64,000 nucleotides of DNA from Liolophura sinensis (lineage: Eukaryota; Mollusca; Polyplacophora; Chitonida; Chitonidae), in assembly GCF_032854445.1 (NCBI RefSeq), contig NC_088295.1, forward strand, positions 80,196,028 through 80,260,027, read 5' to 3'. Positions within the stretch are counted from its first letter, which is position 1. Each line of letters starts with the position of its first letter. The position numbers and the translations under genes are program-made. A model generated the notes under the pieces. The model made no database searches. It was not told the origin of the DNA and worked only from the letters and a program-made list of their open reading frames with translations. Shown here piece after piece: positions 22,771 to 34,920 of the stretch.

Positions 22771-25700
22771 TTATGCTACTCAAGTTTTTACTTGACACGA
22801 TACTGATTTCTTGACTTTTGGCATGGATTTCCCCGATGGGGTTCAATTCTCTGTAATCAGCTCCTCCTGCAGTGAGTAAGGGAAGCTCGAAGATTTTGTA
22901 GTGGACACTTTCAGAATGTTCAAGGTATCCTTTCTGCATTATATATGTTTTCATCCCCTTCCAAACACTATCGTTCATGGAAGACTTGTATCCTCTGGAT
23001 GCGTGTCGGATTGTTGTTTTGCGTTGTTTTAAGTTTCACATCGCTGAGATCATTGAGCCAAATCAGTTTTTGTTAATGTGAATGGAAACTGTGCACCGGC
23101 CGGTAAAAATTACATGTAATTTCATGGATTCTTTCTGGTTACTATAGTGAATCGGTAAAGTCTACACAATATCACCTGCGTAGAATGGTTAATAGAGAGA
23201 GACTAGAACAGAGGAGCCAGGCGTTGCATTTAGAATCGGGTCAATGCTATAGAGAAACATTACCCGTCCTATACGAAATGGCACGAGTCCTATCATATTT
23301 CGTATTCTCATTATCATTCCAGCAAACGACCCTTACTATGCAGACTGGTCAGTAGAAAATCTCCATAGTCCATTAGGTTGTTTTGTGATCATGCTCGCCT
23401 GACTTCTTCGTGCAAGGAAGCTGGCACAACTGACATAAATGCCATTGACTGTGTTTCTAAACGTTCGTAAATTTGATCAATCCGGTACAAACGACGCATT
23501 TTTCAAAACTTTCTAAGATCGATGTTTTTTTCTGCGGAATACGGAAGTGAGCAGTAAATTGTTTATCCATCAAAATCAGCCCCAGACGACGTACATGGAA
23601 TCCCTTCTTAATTTAACACATTAAACATTGCAGTTTCATTTCTTAAGTTTAAAATCTACTCTATTCGCTATTATTACCGTATTTTTTTCGAAGGCGGAAG
23701 AAATTATTCTTTTACATTATGAGGTATTTATAGTGTCAAGGAAACAGTGATTATATCTCATTATAACAGTATTTCTTTAATTATTAAAAAATCAATATCA
23801 ATCTTTTGTGCTGCTTTTTGGATTCCTTGTACTGGCATGCACTTAAGCCAATTTCTCCTAAAACGTAGCTTTAAAAGGAACACTTTAAATGGTTCAAATC
23901 ATGCTTTACACCCTCTCAGCTTCAGCCATGTGTCATCTGAAGACAGAGACTAGAACCTTGGTTTCCTGGGAAGAGTTCTCTCATTCTGAATTCATGGACA
24001 GTATGGTTCATGCTTTCGGTGTCGTCGGTCTTGTTTCGGGTATCGCCAACACACATGGTTAACATGGCCAACAAAAAAATATCTCCACACACCATTGTCT
24101 TGTCTTGTTGGAACGACGGTATGAAGCAGATCCCTGGAGAGTGCTCTGGAGGATTTCACGCTCGGTCAGCCATAAGGGGGTTAAGTTGGAACTGCAAAAC
24201 AGCCTTGAACTGTGTTTCAAGGCATTTCCCCCCAAAGCGATCTACAGATTATTGTTTTTAAAAGATGGATTTTTATCCGCGTTTATTCTGATATAAAAAA
24301 GATTCCTGTTGTCTAAGTTTGAGATTACCTGTAAGAACCGAGTTGATGTGTTTGGTATACTCAACGATCTGTCACGCCATCTGTTTGTGGCAACTATTAA
24401 AAGGAAACTCTAATATTTTAGTGCTTAACACAGACAGCAGTATTCATAGACATCATATTAAATGTGCTTTCATCAGTTTTAGTGGGATTAAGGTGACACT
24501 CCACACAAGTATTCTGGCCATCATCCTTTAGTTTAAGTTTAAAAGATAATGTGACGGCGATATGCAGATTCTCGCGAGATCGATATTACATCTCATGACA
24601 AGATTATGGTCTGGGAGAACCTTTGATTAACGATCCTTGCACACAGATGCTGTTTGATCATTAGTTACCCTAAATGACAATTGCACACTGTCTATCAAAC
24701 CACATTATCAGATACAGGGCTTAAACTGTCATTCAAGCACAAACACAAAAATAGTAAATCAGAGATTTAATGCAAATGTCTTCTTGTCGGTGACCGTGAT
24801 GATGAAATGTCTAGTCCTTTTCTGTTTGGATATCTTTGGCCGCGTTTTTCTTTACGATCAAATTTCTTCTAGGCACCCCTTCCATTTAGCGGAGGATACT
24901 GGACGAAAGATGATGAATATCCCGAACAAGCTCGACTAAGCAGTGCTGGTGGGTACTGTCATCAACCGTAAGGACGTCTAACATTGCTTTAAGTAATATA
25001 ATCGAAGAGATTTCCAGAACAAATGATATTCGTGCTTGGGAACGTTGCAATTTTATCTTCGGGATTTCTTGCTTCCATGTCTTGCCAAATATAACATAAA
25101 GTTATCTGAACTTGTATGAAATCCTTCAAGAAATGATTTTCTGTGTTGTTCTAAATCCGACAATATCTGCAGAGGCAGACAGAACATTCATGGCATTAAA
25201 TACAGACGTCAAAGTGTAATGAGGAAGTGTAAAGAGAATCACATTTGCTTATTTTCAAACCCGGTGTGTTTCAAAAGGTGAGCAACTGGACAGATAAAAC
25301 TGATTATTTTCATAAATCTATAAGTATTGTCCATATTCATGTGGCGATGGTTGACATTCATACATGCTGATGAAACCCAGAACTTCCGAAAATGCAAACC
25401 GATTTTGATGGTAACGTGTCTGGAATGTCCATAAAACTGGACTTCATTGGGTTAAGTTTCACGGACATAAAGAAAATCTGCTCGAGAACATATTTCACAG
25501 GTAGATGTGTTGATAGATTTTCACTAATTACTATATTGAATAGGCCAAGTTTTGTGACGTCATTAAACAACAACGTTATTCCAAACCTGTTGTCGTTGAT
25601 GATTTTTTTCTCGTCTTGTATAAATAAATAACTCTATTTTGACTTACGGAAGATTTCATCCGTAAAATTCGGGGCTACGTGTTTCGCATGAAGAAGAATG

Positions 25701-26018
25701 ACCCATCTATACGGGGCCATATACACAGGCCGTAATTCTTGACGGATGAATGAGCAAACAGTTCACAGTGAGGATGACAGATTTGTGATACTAAGTTCAT
25801 AACAACATGTGACATACCAGGCAAAGCCTGTGGAAATCATAGAATATTGCCGTGAGTTGACAAAGTGCCCGCTTTGTTGGTTAATATGTCTGTATAATAT
25901 GATTTCTATAAGTGGCCTCCCTCGTGAACAGGATGCTCAGTGCAAAGCCTATAGGAAAGTAGGTTTGGCAAACATACACGTACCACCGGCAATAAAGTCT
26001 TCGCCACTTTAGAATTAT

Positions 26019-26276
26019 TTATTTATTTGATTAGTGTTTTACGCCGTACTCAAGAACATTTCACTTATACGACGGCGGCCAGCATTGTCATGGGAGGAAA
26101 CCGGGCGTAGCACGGGGGAAACCCACGACCATTCGCAGGTTGCTGCAGACCTTCCCACGTACGGCCGGAGAGGAAGCCAGCATGTGCTGGTCTTGACCTC
26201 ACCGCATTGGTGAGAGGCTTCTGGGTTATTACGCTGCGCTAGCACGCTAACCAACTGAGCCACGGATACCACCTTC
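26019..26276 (-). mobile_element. Full-length tRNA-derived SINE, minus strand
   Basis: It reads in reverse from 'tttgattagtgttttacgcc' to 'actgagccacgg'. The minus-strand A box is TGGCTCAGTTGG. Flanking direct repeats AGAATTAT (26011-26018 and 26277-26284) support a target duplication. Same family as 12213-12473. Confidence 0.85.
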
Positions 26277-26575
26277 AGAATTATGTAGGTCTTTTACTAT
26301 AATATAGTGCAGTAATACATTTGCTTTATTACTGCACGTTTTACGCCGGACACTCAATGCTGAACCGCCGGAATCGGAATTTGAACTTGCTGCCTGACTG
26401 ATGAAGGGCTGTAGTGGTCTTTTGGTGAAAGCCAATAAGCCGCTCTACCACAAAGGACGTTGCAAGACGTTATCTGCTTTATTAATATAAATCCTTTTGA
26501 TCTGAGTATTTACTATCCGGACATTTCATAATCGCTGTAAAGATCATATTTTAAAAGCTGCTTAATTAAGTTGTT

Positions 26576-26741
26576 TCGTGCTGGTTTCCTCCGACCTAAC
26601 GTGGGAAGGTCTGCCAACAACCTACGGTTTTCGTGGGGTTCCCCTGGGCACAGTCCGGTTTCCTCACACCATAAGTCGTATCGGTGAAATATTCTACAAC
26701 ACGGTATACAACGCATAAAATCCAAAAAAAAAATAAAATAA
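26576..26741 (+). mobile_element. 5'-truncated SINE with perfect 12-bp target duplication
   Basis: AATTAAGTTGTT occurs at 26564-26575 and again at 26742-26753. The body between starts inside the SINE ('tgctggtttcctccgacc'), lacks the tRNA-like head and polymerase III promoter, and ends in an A-rich tail. This is the signature of incomplete target-primed reverse transcription. Confidence 0.85.
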
Positions 26742-26753
26742 AATTAAGTTGTT

Positions 26754-28129
26754 GCCGTCGCATTCGGAAAATTCAAACATTTATTTAACCTCCCAAGATA
26801 TGCTTTTTTGTTTGCTTGTTTTTTGGGGTTTCAAAAGCATTAGGCACAGCTTAATTCGTTTTCAAGCTTGATTAGTTAAAGCAGCTTGGGGAATTGTTTC
26901 TGGATCCTCCAATGCATAATGAGAATCAGACAGCGCGTGTAAATCAGCCCCGTGCTACCTCATCCACAGCATTATAAGTCACACGCATCAGTACATACAC
27001 GCGAAAGCATTCACGTGAGAAATAAAAGAAATGTGTGTCCATCATAAAAGTTTAGAGCTGTGTCCCGAAAGTTGAATAATGGTTGTCTATAGTTTAATAG
27101 ATGTTTGAGACAATGAAACACAGGTGGAAAAACTGTCAAAAGTGCTCAGTGAATCAAGGAAATTTTATATTCATTTGACCACTATCGATATTTACTCTCA
27201 TTTTGAAGGGCCAGGCTCTCTTTCAAATCCTCGGAAATACTTTGTCGATTTAATCCCAGCCTTGGAGAGGGAACTTTGGAGATATACCGTCTTCCCCGGT
27301 TCTTCAGGTCATTAAATACCAGTCAATCGTTCAACTATTACCGGAGTAGGTAAGAAAGCCAGTCGTTTTTCATGAAATACAACGTTTTCACGAAATGGAT
27401 GATTGGAAATATCCAAAATGTTCTGGTGCCACGCGACTGACGCCGATGATCTTGGTATGAATCTGTCCCTGTCTCTCAGATTCATGTAGTTATGGGACAT
27501 TCTCAAAGAATTCGATCGTGTCCTCTTTGAAAGTTGACTAAGATGGCCGTCTAATTGGCCATTGCGGAGTCTAGATGTATTCTTGGAATGTAGCCAAGTC
27601 TCATGTCCGCCGTCTGCCTACTCCACTTGATCACGGACTGGACACTGTGTTGAACAGTCTTCATTTCGTCTGACCGTCTAATGACGAGCGGGAGTTAAAA
27701 TCGCCAAGGATCCTGTCAAATGACAGTGTCTACCAAGTAGACATTTCCTTTCGGACAAGAGTTAATGGCATAATGGGTACATTCCCTCTCAGTTAGTCTT
27801 TGTCCTGTCGTCTTTCTACATGTGATTTATACTACATGTACCATATGGAACTATTGTCTGTTCTCGAGGAAACATTTGCCAGACCAAGGTTGCTATCGTC
27901 TTACCAGTGCATTAGTCACCGCTACTGTTAAATCTATGGGTTTGAGAAACTGACCGTTTCGTGTTTTTTTTTTCTTCTTCCTATAACATCTTATGACACT
28001 TTTCAGACTTATTAATCTGATGGGAATTTTACTTATAAGACACTACCCGTTTTAAGTGCTGAGACCGAGTCTTGCTTGCTTGAATAGTTTTTCGGCAATA
28101 TTGGTTTTGACCCTACATGAATTCTGATC
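26754..28129. other. No recognised feature
   Basis: I looked for coding exons and element ends on both strands and support none. A short + strand frame at about 27121-27315 has no splice context or recognisable motif. Confidence 0.4.
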
Positions 28130-28470
28130 AGCTTTTATAGCACTATCCGTTTCCACAGTTCTACAGGAACGTTTAGTACAGTTTGGTCAGATCTTATAAC
28201 ACTACTGGTTTACAGTGTTCTGCAGGAATGTTTAGTACAGTTTGGTCAGATCTTATTACACTACTGGTTTACAGCGTTCTGCAGGAATGTTTAGTACAGT
28301 TTGGTCAGATCTTATAACACTACTGGTTTACAGTGTTCTGCAGGAATGTTTAGTACAGTTTGGTCAGATCTTATTACACTACTGGCTTACAGTGTTCTGC
28401 AGGAATGTTTAGTACAGTTTGGTCAGTTCTTCTAACACTACTAGCTTACAGTGTTCTGCAGGAAATACAC
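28130..28470. repeat. 59-bp minisatellite, about five copies, alternating variants
   Basis: The unit runs 'ggtcagatcttat.acacta', 'ctggtttacagtgttctgca' and 'ggaatgtttagtacagttt'. Successive copies alternate 'ttataacac' and 'ttattacac' (about 28192, 28251, 28310, 28369), implying growth by 118-bp dimers. Both edges fade into diverged copies. Confidence 0.85.
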
Positions 28471-30187
28471 TTAGATTTTAGTAAGATCTTATGGCGCTAA
28501 CAGTTTCAGTATTTTGCTGGATTCTTTACCTAGATTCTGGTCAGATCTTATGGCACTGCACGTTTTCAATATTCTGCGGGAACCTTATGCAATTCCTACA
28601 AAGACTGTTTGGCACCACCGCCATTTTTGCAAGAATCTTTCTTAGTTCCTGGTCTGGAACCATAGTGTTTTTTATTCTTGTAAGGATTTACGTGAAGATA
28701 TGTAAACCATGACCATTGCCCTTGATGTCAAATAGATTTACTTACCCATTCTAATGGTAATGTTGTGACTTCAGGGTAACATTACGGAAAAAAACGGGAA
28801 AAGAGGACTGATTACAGTATTTGGCTTGTCTGCCATGCTTTTTGGAACTGTGCTAACACCACATATATCACCAGTCGTAAATTAGAAAACTCTTGTTTGA
28901 GGTGAAAGATTTATCCTCTTTTGCCCTTGTCATCGGTAAACGGATTGTTTTGGGAATAAACCAAAGTTACGCTGTCCAAATGAGTTGTATGTTAGGAATT
29001 CCATAGAAACTCATGAACAGAAGAAAAGAATAGAAATAATGGCCACATTTATACGCCAGTGGGGTGTGGATCAGTAATGTTCCATTATCAAGGAACACCT
29101 GCTTCTCAGTAAACCCCGCCGTTTATCAATTTGTGATATCACATAATGGAAATTCCATTCTAATAGGTTTCTTCTCAGCCATCAGCTAAATGTCAAATTC
29201 CGTTTTCATGGGTAATCTGGAATGTTTTACCTCTAAGCTGAAAAACATTTGAAAAATGGCACTGGCTAATAAATGAGCTGTGTCTGCTGTGATTGCCACA
29301 TCCATTTTATAGTTTTTCTGGACTCCCTTTTTGATCGATGGACTTGTGCTGAACGCCGCGCACAGAACTGTCTGCCTTAGCAAAATGAATAGCTTAGGCC
29401 TAGTATTACAATGCCGATAAAAGATTGTAGTCCATACATTGTGATTTCATGTTTCAGTTTATCTTAAATAGAAGAATTTCGAAGAAAACCGAAGTATGGA
29501 ATTTCATTGCATCAAGTTATAAACGGTACGCTATTTGTAAAGGTCATCTGTAGAAGACAAGTAATCAGCCAAATGGAATGGAATAGCTTTGAGCAGATAA
29601 TGGGATCCCTGGAAAGGTAGCCACTGGCCGAAGCTGTCTATAATAGGTTAAACAGCTTCTCCAGTTCACACACCTTTGCGTTTTAAATAAGGGTTAAATT
29701 TTCGAGATAATCTTTACTTCAATACTGTAATACATGAAGGTTCTTTTCGCAAGTCTTAAAGGATCGTATGGAAGGAAACATTTTCACTTCTATTTTAAAT
29801 ACATCATGCATAGCTTCAAATCGATGCTATCAAATGCTTTCTAAAGCCTTTAAAGTTATTCCATCGAAATATTCTAACTTGAATATCATATCTATCCCGA
29901 TCAGTGCCTTACCAGTAATATGTAAACGTTAAATCAGACACATACGAAATATTTTGTTTTGGGGCTATAATATCTCAGATATTCTCATTAAATGGTGCTA
30001 TACATCGTGACTCTTTTTGAAATATTCATGGTACCAGCTCTTTTCGGTTTAGAAAGTCTTGCACTTTCTACATAAAATTTAAAAAATAATCCGTGGGTTT
30101 ACTGCGAACTGGAGTAACGCTTTAATAGTTTTTCTCAGGGACAGAAAGTGATTACCCCCCGTAAATGTACACGCAGTTCAATTTACG
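28471..30187. other. No recognised feature
   Basis: AT-rich sequence without supported genes. The short frames on both strands have no splice signals or recognisable domains. Confidence 0.4.
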
Positions 30188-30475
30188 AACTGGAGCGGAT
30201 GGTGATTCAGTCGTCCGGGGGATTGTCTTTCAGCCCCTAGGACATACGCGGTATGGGTTCAATCCTTGGACAGAGAATTTAAGGATTCCGCCTCTTACAT
30301 GTTCGTGGGCTCTTAGTGAAACTAACCGGTTTTTAAAACATTTGAAAACATTTGAAAGTTGGCCGTTGGCCTACCCCAAGCATGCATGTACTACGATTTC
30401 CTCCACTCACAAAGTTGACCGCCATTATATGTGCGAAGAGTTCTTGAAAACGACGTTAAAGAACAATAAGAAAAG
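30188..30475 (+). mobile_element. Second SINE family, tRNA-like head
   Basis: 'ggatggtgattcagtcg' (A-box-like) and 'gggttcaatcc' (B-box-like) are about 60 bp apart. A body follows, ending 'tgaccgccattatatgtgcg' and 'aaaacgacgttaaagaac', a diverged relative of the 3' block in the other SINE family. Boundaries are by eye and no target duplication was found. Confidence 0.45.
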
Positions 30476-31286
30476 TTCATCAATACAGTGGACAATGGTG
30501 AACAAACCTGGACAAACGTGGTAATAACACGATCCCTAAATGACGAACAACTGCAAGGGTAAGATCTGTTGTGCTGGGGACGAGTATCGTAAACCAGTGT
30601 TCCCAAGCGTAGGGCGAACCTGCCGTGTAATGAACAGTTACACTTCACTTTAATGTAAACGGTACAGTCCTGGGGGGGTGGGGGGGGGGGGGAATTGTTG
30701 TCTGGATTCTTTTTTACCTGCAGGGAAAAGATCAAAACATGCCGTATAGCTGTTTCCATATAATCAAAGTATGGCGTGTGTGGTGCTAAAACCAATCAGG
30801 TAAATGATACATAATAGGCTTGTATCCGGCCTAAAATAGGTTATCAATTTTCATCGCGGGAAAAGTGGGAATGTCGGTGGGGTCAAACCTGCATACAACG
30901 CACAATTTTTTACCGGATGTTCTTCAATGCTTTTGACAGCTTTGATATCACAAAGAAAAAACGCTCTGTCATTTAATGAAGAATGCTCTGAAAGGTCAGA
31001 GCAATCCAGAAGTGAAATCTAATTTGGTTTGTTATGAAAAGGGATTTTTCTGTCACAAGAAAAAATAACTCCCAAAAATTTGCGAACGCACGAGTTTTAC
31101 TGTCAAAATACAACACATCACCTTTTAAACCAGTAAGAGCACCATGTCCTTTGATAAACAGCTCCCGTAAATCAGTATAGAAATCTCAAACACACGGTTC
31201 TGTCACCTCGGCTTTTCAGCGTGAAACAACTCCACTGTAAAGATAGGCACATTGAAGTTGGAAATTTGGAATGAGCCCCGTGGCGT
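30476..31286. other. Flank 3' of the GPCR gene
   Basis: Holds a G-rich run at about 30672-30692 and no gene. The part next to 31286 would be 3' UTR of the minus-strand GPCR. I could not settle a polyadenylation signal. Confidence 0.4.
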
Positions 31287-32366
31287 TCACACAGGGTCTC
31301 CTTTCTCTGATCCTTTACGAGTGGTACAGAACGACCCTCGTCCGGTTGCGGACATTTTCCTGTAGGCAGAATCTTCAAACTGCATAGGTCTCTTTTCCTG
31401 CTTACAAGGGTTAACAAATAAGGCTTTAAAATTGCACCAAAAGATAGTGTTGAAGATGCAATAGAGCACAAAGTTCGTGGCGGCATTGATTAACAACAAG
31501 AAGTCGGTGATTTCACGTATTCCACGCGCCAAATAGTTCTCTTCGTAATAGCCAAAGCCAAAAAAAGTGGACATGATGGCGTCAGGAGTAATGCACACAA
31601 GAAAGACAACGATAATAAAGATGAGCATGATGGTGACGCGATGACGGCTCGAGATTCGCTTACGTGTTAATCGGCAGCGCCTTAGGCCGTAAATTATACA
31701 GGTATTGAGGATGATGAGTACTATTAAAGGTATGATAGACCGCAGTAAGTTGTGAAGCCATATATAGGCTGTGGAAAAGGTTTGATTCTGCCACAAAGTC
31801 GTCAAGTTTACGTCGTAAATAAAATCCTGTTTGGCGGCGTCATAGTTTTCCACTGTCCTGTATCGCATTGCGTAAGGAATAGTTAGTAAACTCATGATGA
31901 CAAACACCGAGGTAGATACGGTCCGTGCCCGGGGAATTGTACAGAAGGTCTTAACGCGTGTGGGGTGACACACATACACATACCTCTCCACGGCCACAGA
32001 CACTACCAGCCAGGCGGAGATACAGAGAGAGGCATTAAAGATGTAATGCATGTATGGGTAAAGAAAACCATATGCTCTATTCCCCACAGGTCGATTGACT
32101 TCTTTCAACAAAATCACCATGAAGTAAAGGAGATCGCTGAACACTTTGATGCAATCTGAAATTGCAAGAGCCATCAAGTAGATGTTCGTAGATGATTTCA
32201 TCTGGTGTTGGCTCATAACAATTATACTGAGCGTATTGCCTGCTAATCCTATGAGGCAAGTAATGGGGTAAAGTATGAGGCCCGTAATGAATTGAGCCTC
32301 CAGGTAAAAGTCCCGAAACTCACCGTCTTCCTCCACCGATTGGTTCCCCAGTAGATTCATGGTCAT
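31287..32366 (-). CDS. Class A (rhodopsin-like) peptide GPCR, FMRFamide/sex-peptide-receptor-like
   Basis: An intronless 359-codon frame with seven hydrophobic segments at about residues 26-50, 61-86, 103-131, 147-167, 203-228, 244-269 and 282-310. Class A landmarks: G-N (N44, TM1), L-A-x-x-D (D71, TM2), E-R-Y (127-129, TM3), P213 in TM5, C-x-x-P (258-261, TM6) and N-F-V-L-Y (298-302), a variant of NPxxY. 'R-Y-V-Y-V-C-H-P' after TM3 recalls the protostome sex-peptide/FMRFamide receptor group; the ligand is unknown. N-glycosylation sites are N8, N187 and N194. C321 after helix 8 could be palmitoylated. The C-terminus D-P-V fits a class III PDZ motif. The frame extends upstream without a stop but without ATG, so the ATG at 32366 (or 32360) is preferred. 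The expected TM3 cysteine (position 103 is Y) and any ECL2 cysteine are absent. Confidence 0.85.
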   Translation of the reverse strand: MTMNLLGNQSVEEDGEFRDFYLEAQFITGLILYPITCLIGLAGNTLSIIVMSQHQMKSSTNIYLMALAISDCIKVFSDLLYFMVILLKEVNRPVGNRAYGFLYPYMHYIFNASLCISAWLVVSVAVERYVYVCHPTRVKTFCTIPRARTVSTSVFVIMSLLTIPYAMRYRTVENYDAAKQDFIYDVNLTTLWQNQTFSTAYIWLHNLLRSIIPLIVLIILNTCIIYGLRRCRLTRKRISSRHRVTIMLIFIIVVFLVCITPDAIMSTFFGFGYYEENYLARGIREITDFLLLINAATNFVLYCIFNTIFWCNFKALFVNPCKQEKRPMQFEDSAYRKMSATGRGSFCTTRKGSEKGDPV

Positions 32367-34920
32367 TGTTCTCCTGCCCCCTGTCCAGATGCCCTTGGGG
32401 CGAGGTGCTGTACTTTGGGTGGTGTAGCGCTCAAAACTCTTCTGCAACGGTGTCCTGTGACCCTGCCGGCAACCGCATCACGTCCCTCCCGGCTGCCAAG
32501 GTAAAAGTGGGCAAGCTGTGCGTAATAAACCGTTTTTCTATGACTTTGGCATTGGTTTTCTCTCTGGAATCACAGCTGTGAGGCAAGCGGGTCGATCGAT
32601 GGGCTTTATAATGTACCTGCCATGAATCCGCGACCTAGCTGTCTGTTCTACAGTGATTGGTGCCAACGACTCGGCCAGCGATTCATTTGGCGCTTCGTTC
32701 CTCCGTTCCTCTTCTCCACGATTCTGTCACAAATCTGCGAACAGAGAAGAAGACGTACAAGTCACTCAAACTTAACCAAATTCAATTAGACAAAACTTTT
32801 GCAACCTTTCCGTATCGTCAAACCTTTATAACATATATTATCTTCATATCAGATGACCTTGGTAATATATCACCGCTTTGTGTCTGAGATTTCGTGCCCG
32901 TGTCAAGGGTTTCTTAATGGTTCGGATATTAAACCGATTTGTTTTAGGCAGAGCTACCAATCATGTGTACTTACAGAAGCACAGTTGTTTGGCAGCCCTG
33001 GGGAACAATCCGCTAGATGGCTTTGTATATATATATAGGTCATGCCAAATATTCCCCAGTTTCAAAAAGTTCATATTGTTCATTTGCAATCTTGTATCTA
33101 TGAACTTCCTCTAAAGTTGATTGGCTGTAATTCCGATCATTCACATGGTTATTAAATCGTCTATGCATCCTTTTTAAAGAATTTCCTAAGACAGGAACAC
33201 ATTCATGCGGAGCCGGAACTGGTCCATTATATGATCTCCTTAAACTGGGTTAAAAGACATGCGCATTGTTCCAATTCAATGACCATCGCTATGAAAAAGC
33301 CACAGACAACCAGTGAAATTACCATTAAAGTGTGTGGTCTATCTTGCGAAATATTCGTGAAGGCGACGTTAAACAGCCATCAAATCGATAAATAAATGAT
33401 GCAACAAAATAACTGTCCTCAATAGTTCAGTAATGATTCATGTGTCGAACAGCACAATCAGTTTACACACAACCACAAATTAAAAGTCTCCTAGCGTAAA
33501 AAAAATAAACAGTGATGTTAATTGCAATATGTTAAACGTCCTCATAAGGCCATCACAAAACAATCGCATAAAGTAGATGCTGATACACTTTACACAATGA
33601 ATGCTATGAACTGTTTTACACTGCATGATGAGAACCTGTCATGGCGGGTTCCTTGAAGAGATACACAAGTGTAACAAAAGTGCCGGTAAAAGGAGGTTTG
33701 AAACGATACATCGAAAGATTCTATGTTGTTTGGCAGTAGCATTCCGATCTCAGACGTCGTGAACCGTGAAGGCCCATCTTGTACTTTTCGACGCATCCGT
33801 TATAATGCCGAACGGATGTTTGTCTAAATGGGTCAAATGACTATGGTAATGAAATAGTACTTGAAATGCAAAATCAACTAGTTATCCACCCTTTGAAAGA
33901 TTATTACAATGGAATAGTTTCTCTGCATGGAAAAGTATAAGCTTTCACAACCGCTTCCCTGAGGCTGGGCTGGGCAAAGGCGTACTGTGCTGCCGGAGAG
34001 TGGTATGTTACACTTTGTTTTGTATATCTACATGACGTACTGGAATCATAATCGGTTTTTGGCCTGGGTTCTGCATGGGAAAAATACGATTCAGGTTGAT
34101 AGCTTTTTGCGTGGCGTTAACTCATCAATACGCTGTCAATAGCATTATTGAGACAATAGCATTAAGTCCTTTAATGTGTGGAGCACTACAAGCTCTGTGG
34201 GGTTAGTGAGACGGAGTAGGTGGCTCAATCAATCTGAGACACTCATACACAAGGAGAGCCGGACATTCAACATGTCGCCCCCCGTGGAAATTTCCCATCC
34301 ATCAAACACAACAAACACACCAACCACTACTAAACACGTACACTCCCATATCCCATTAATTGAACGGCGAATCGGTCGTCCTTCGGTCGGCTGTAGCTAG
34401 CTAGACCTACAACCTTTGTCATTGCCGCTGGAATTGATTTTCTTACGTGGTGGAAACGATCAAGTGTTCGAATCGCCGATGTGAATCATGTTTACGATGT
34501 GCGTACTTCCTGAGTTTGGGGACAGTTTTACGAAATGGACAGGGTTGGTGATCGGTTACATATCCTATCAGCCAAGCAAACAAGATCTGCAAGGAAGAGG
34601 ATGCCGTCACAAGTGGCGAACCGTCCACTCTTCTGGATGCAGATCGTGGAACACTCTTCCACGAGTCTGGAGTGGTCGTTCAATAGGAGACAAATGTCTC
34701 CAAGAACTGTCCCCGTGTCCTTTGCCAATTTATCAGTAGTCACCCTGAGGTGGTCATCTATCTGAGAGAGCTTAGATGCCACTTTCTTTCCACAAAGACG
34801 AATTATAACAAATTTCAATCAATAGGCATTGCTTCCACCATCATAGACGGAAAGCAGCATTATTCTCGCTGTTAGTTTTTGTTTCTTTGGTTACTTGTAG
34901 TTTAATATCGGCTCCGTCAT
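32367..34920. other. Flank 5' of the GPCR gene, unassigned
   Basis: Presumably contains the GPCR promoter, which I cannot locate. About 33345-33395 resembles a degenerate SINE tail ('cgaaatattcgtgaaggcga', then 'aaataaatga'). The sequence near 33513 shares 'agtgatgttaattgcaat' with the dispersed repeat at 17425. A minus-strand frame at 34528-34818 lacks an ATG and is not called. Confidence 0.35.

Larger units (their letters stand above)
20605..25815. repeat. Tandem segmental duplication, unit 4 (~5.2 kb or more)
   Basis: Contains the opening block (20605-20960), the frameshifted exon copy at 21211, the block 21481-21530, the block 22940-23080, the block 23150-23290, the block 23680-23860, the block 24090-24230, and the long block through 25815 ('cagttcacagtgaggat', shared with 'cagttcatagtgaggat' at about 19870). 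Right of 25815 I no longer see homology to the other units. Confidence 0.75.

Noticed and set aside
27124-27315. 63-codon plus-strand frame
   Set aside because: No splice sites, no domain and no repeat copy in the array units.
32367-32447. 27-residue N-terminal extension of the GPCR frame
   Set aside because: The codon at 32447 is TTG, not ATG. The first ATG is at 32366, just before a normal-looking extracellular N-terminus with a glycosylation site.
34528-34818. 96-codon minus-strand frame with plausible composition and an internal 'cttccttgcag'
   Set aside because: It starts at TTG and has no recognisable domain. A spliced exon cannot be excluded, but nothing in the sequence supports one.
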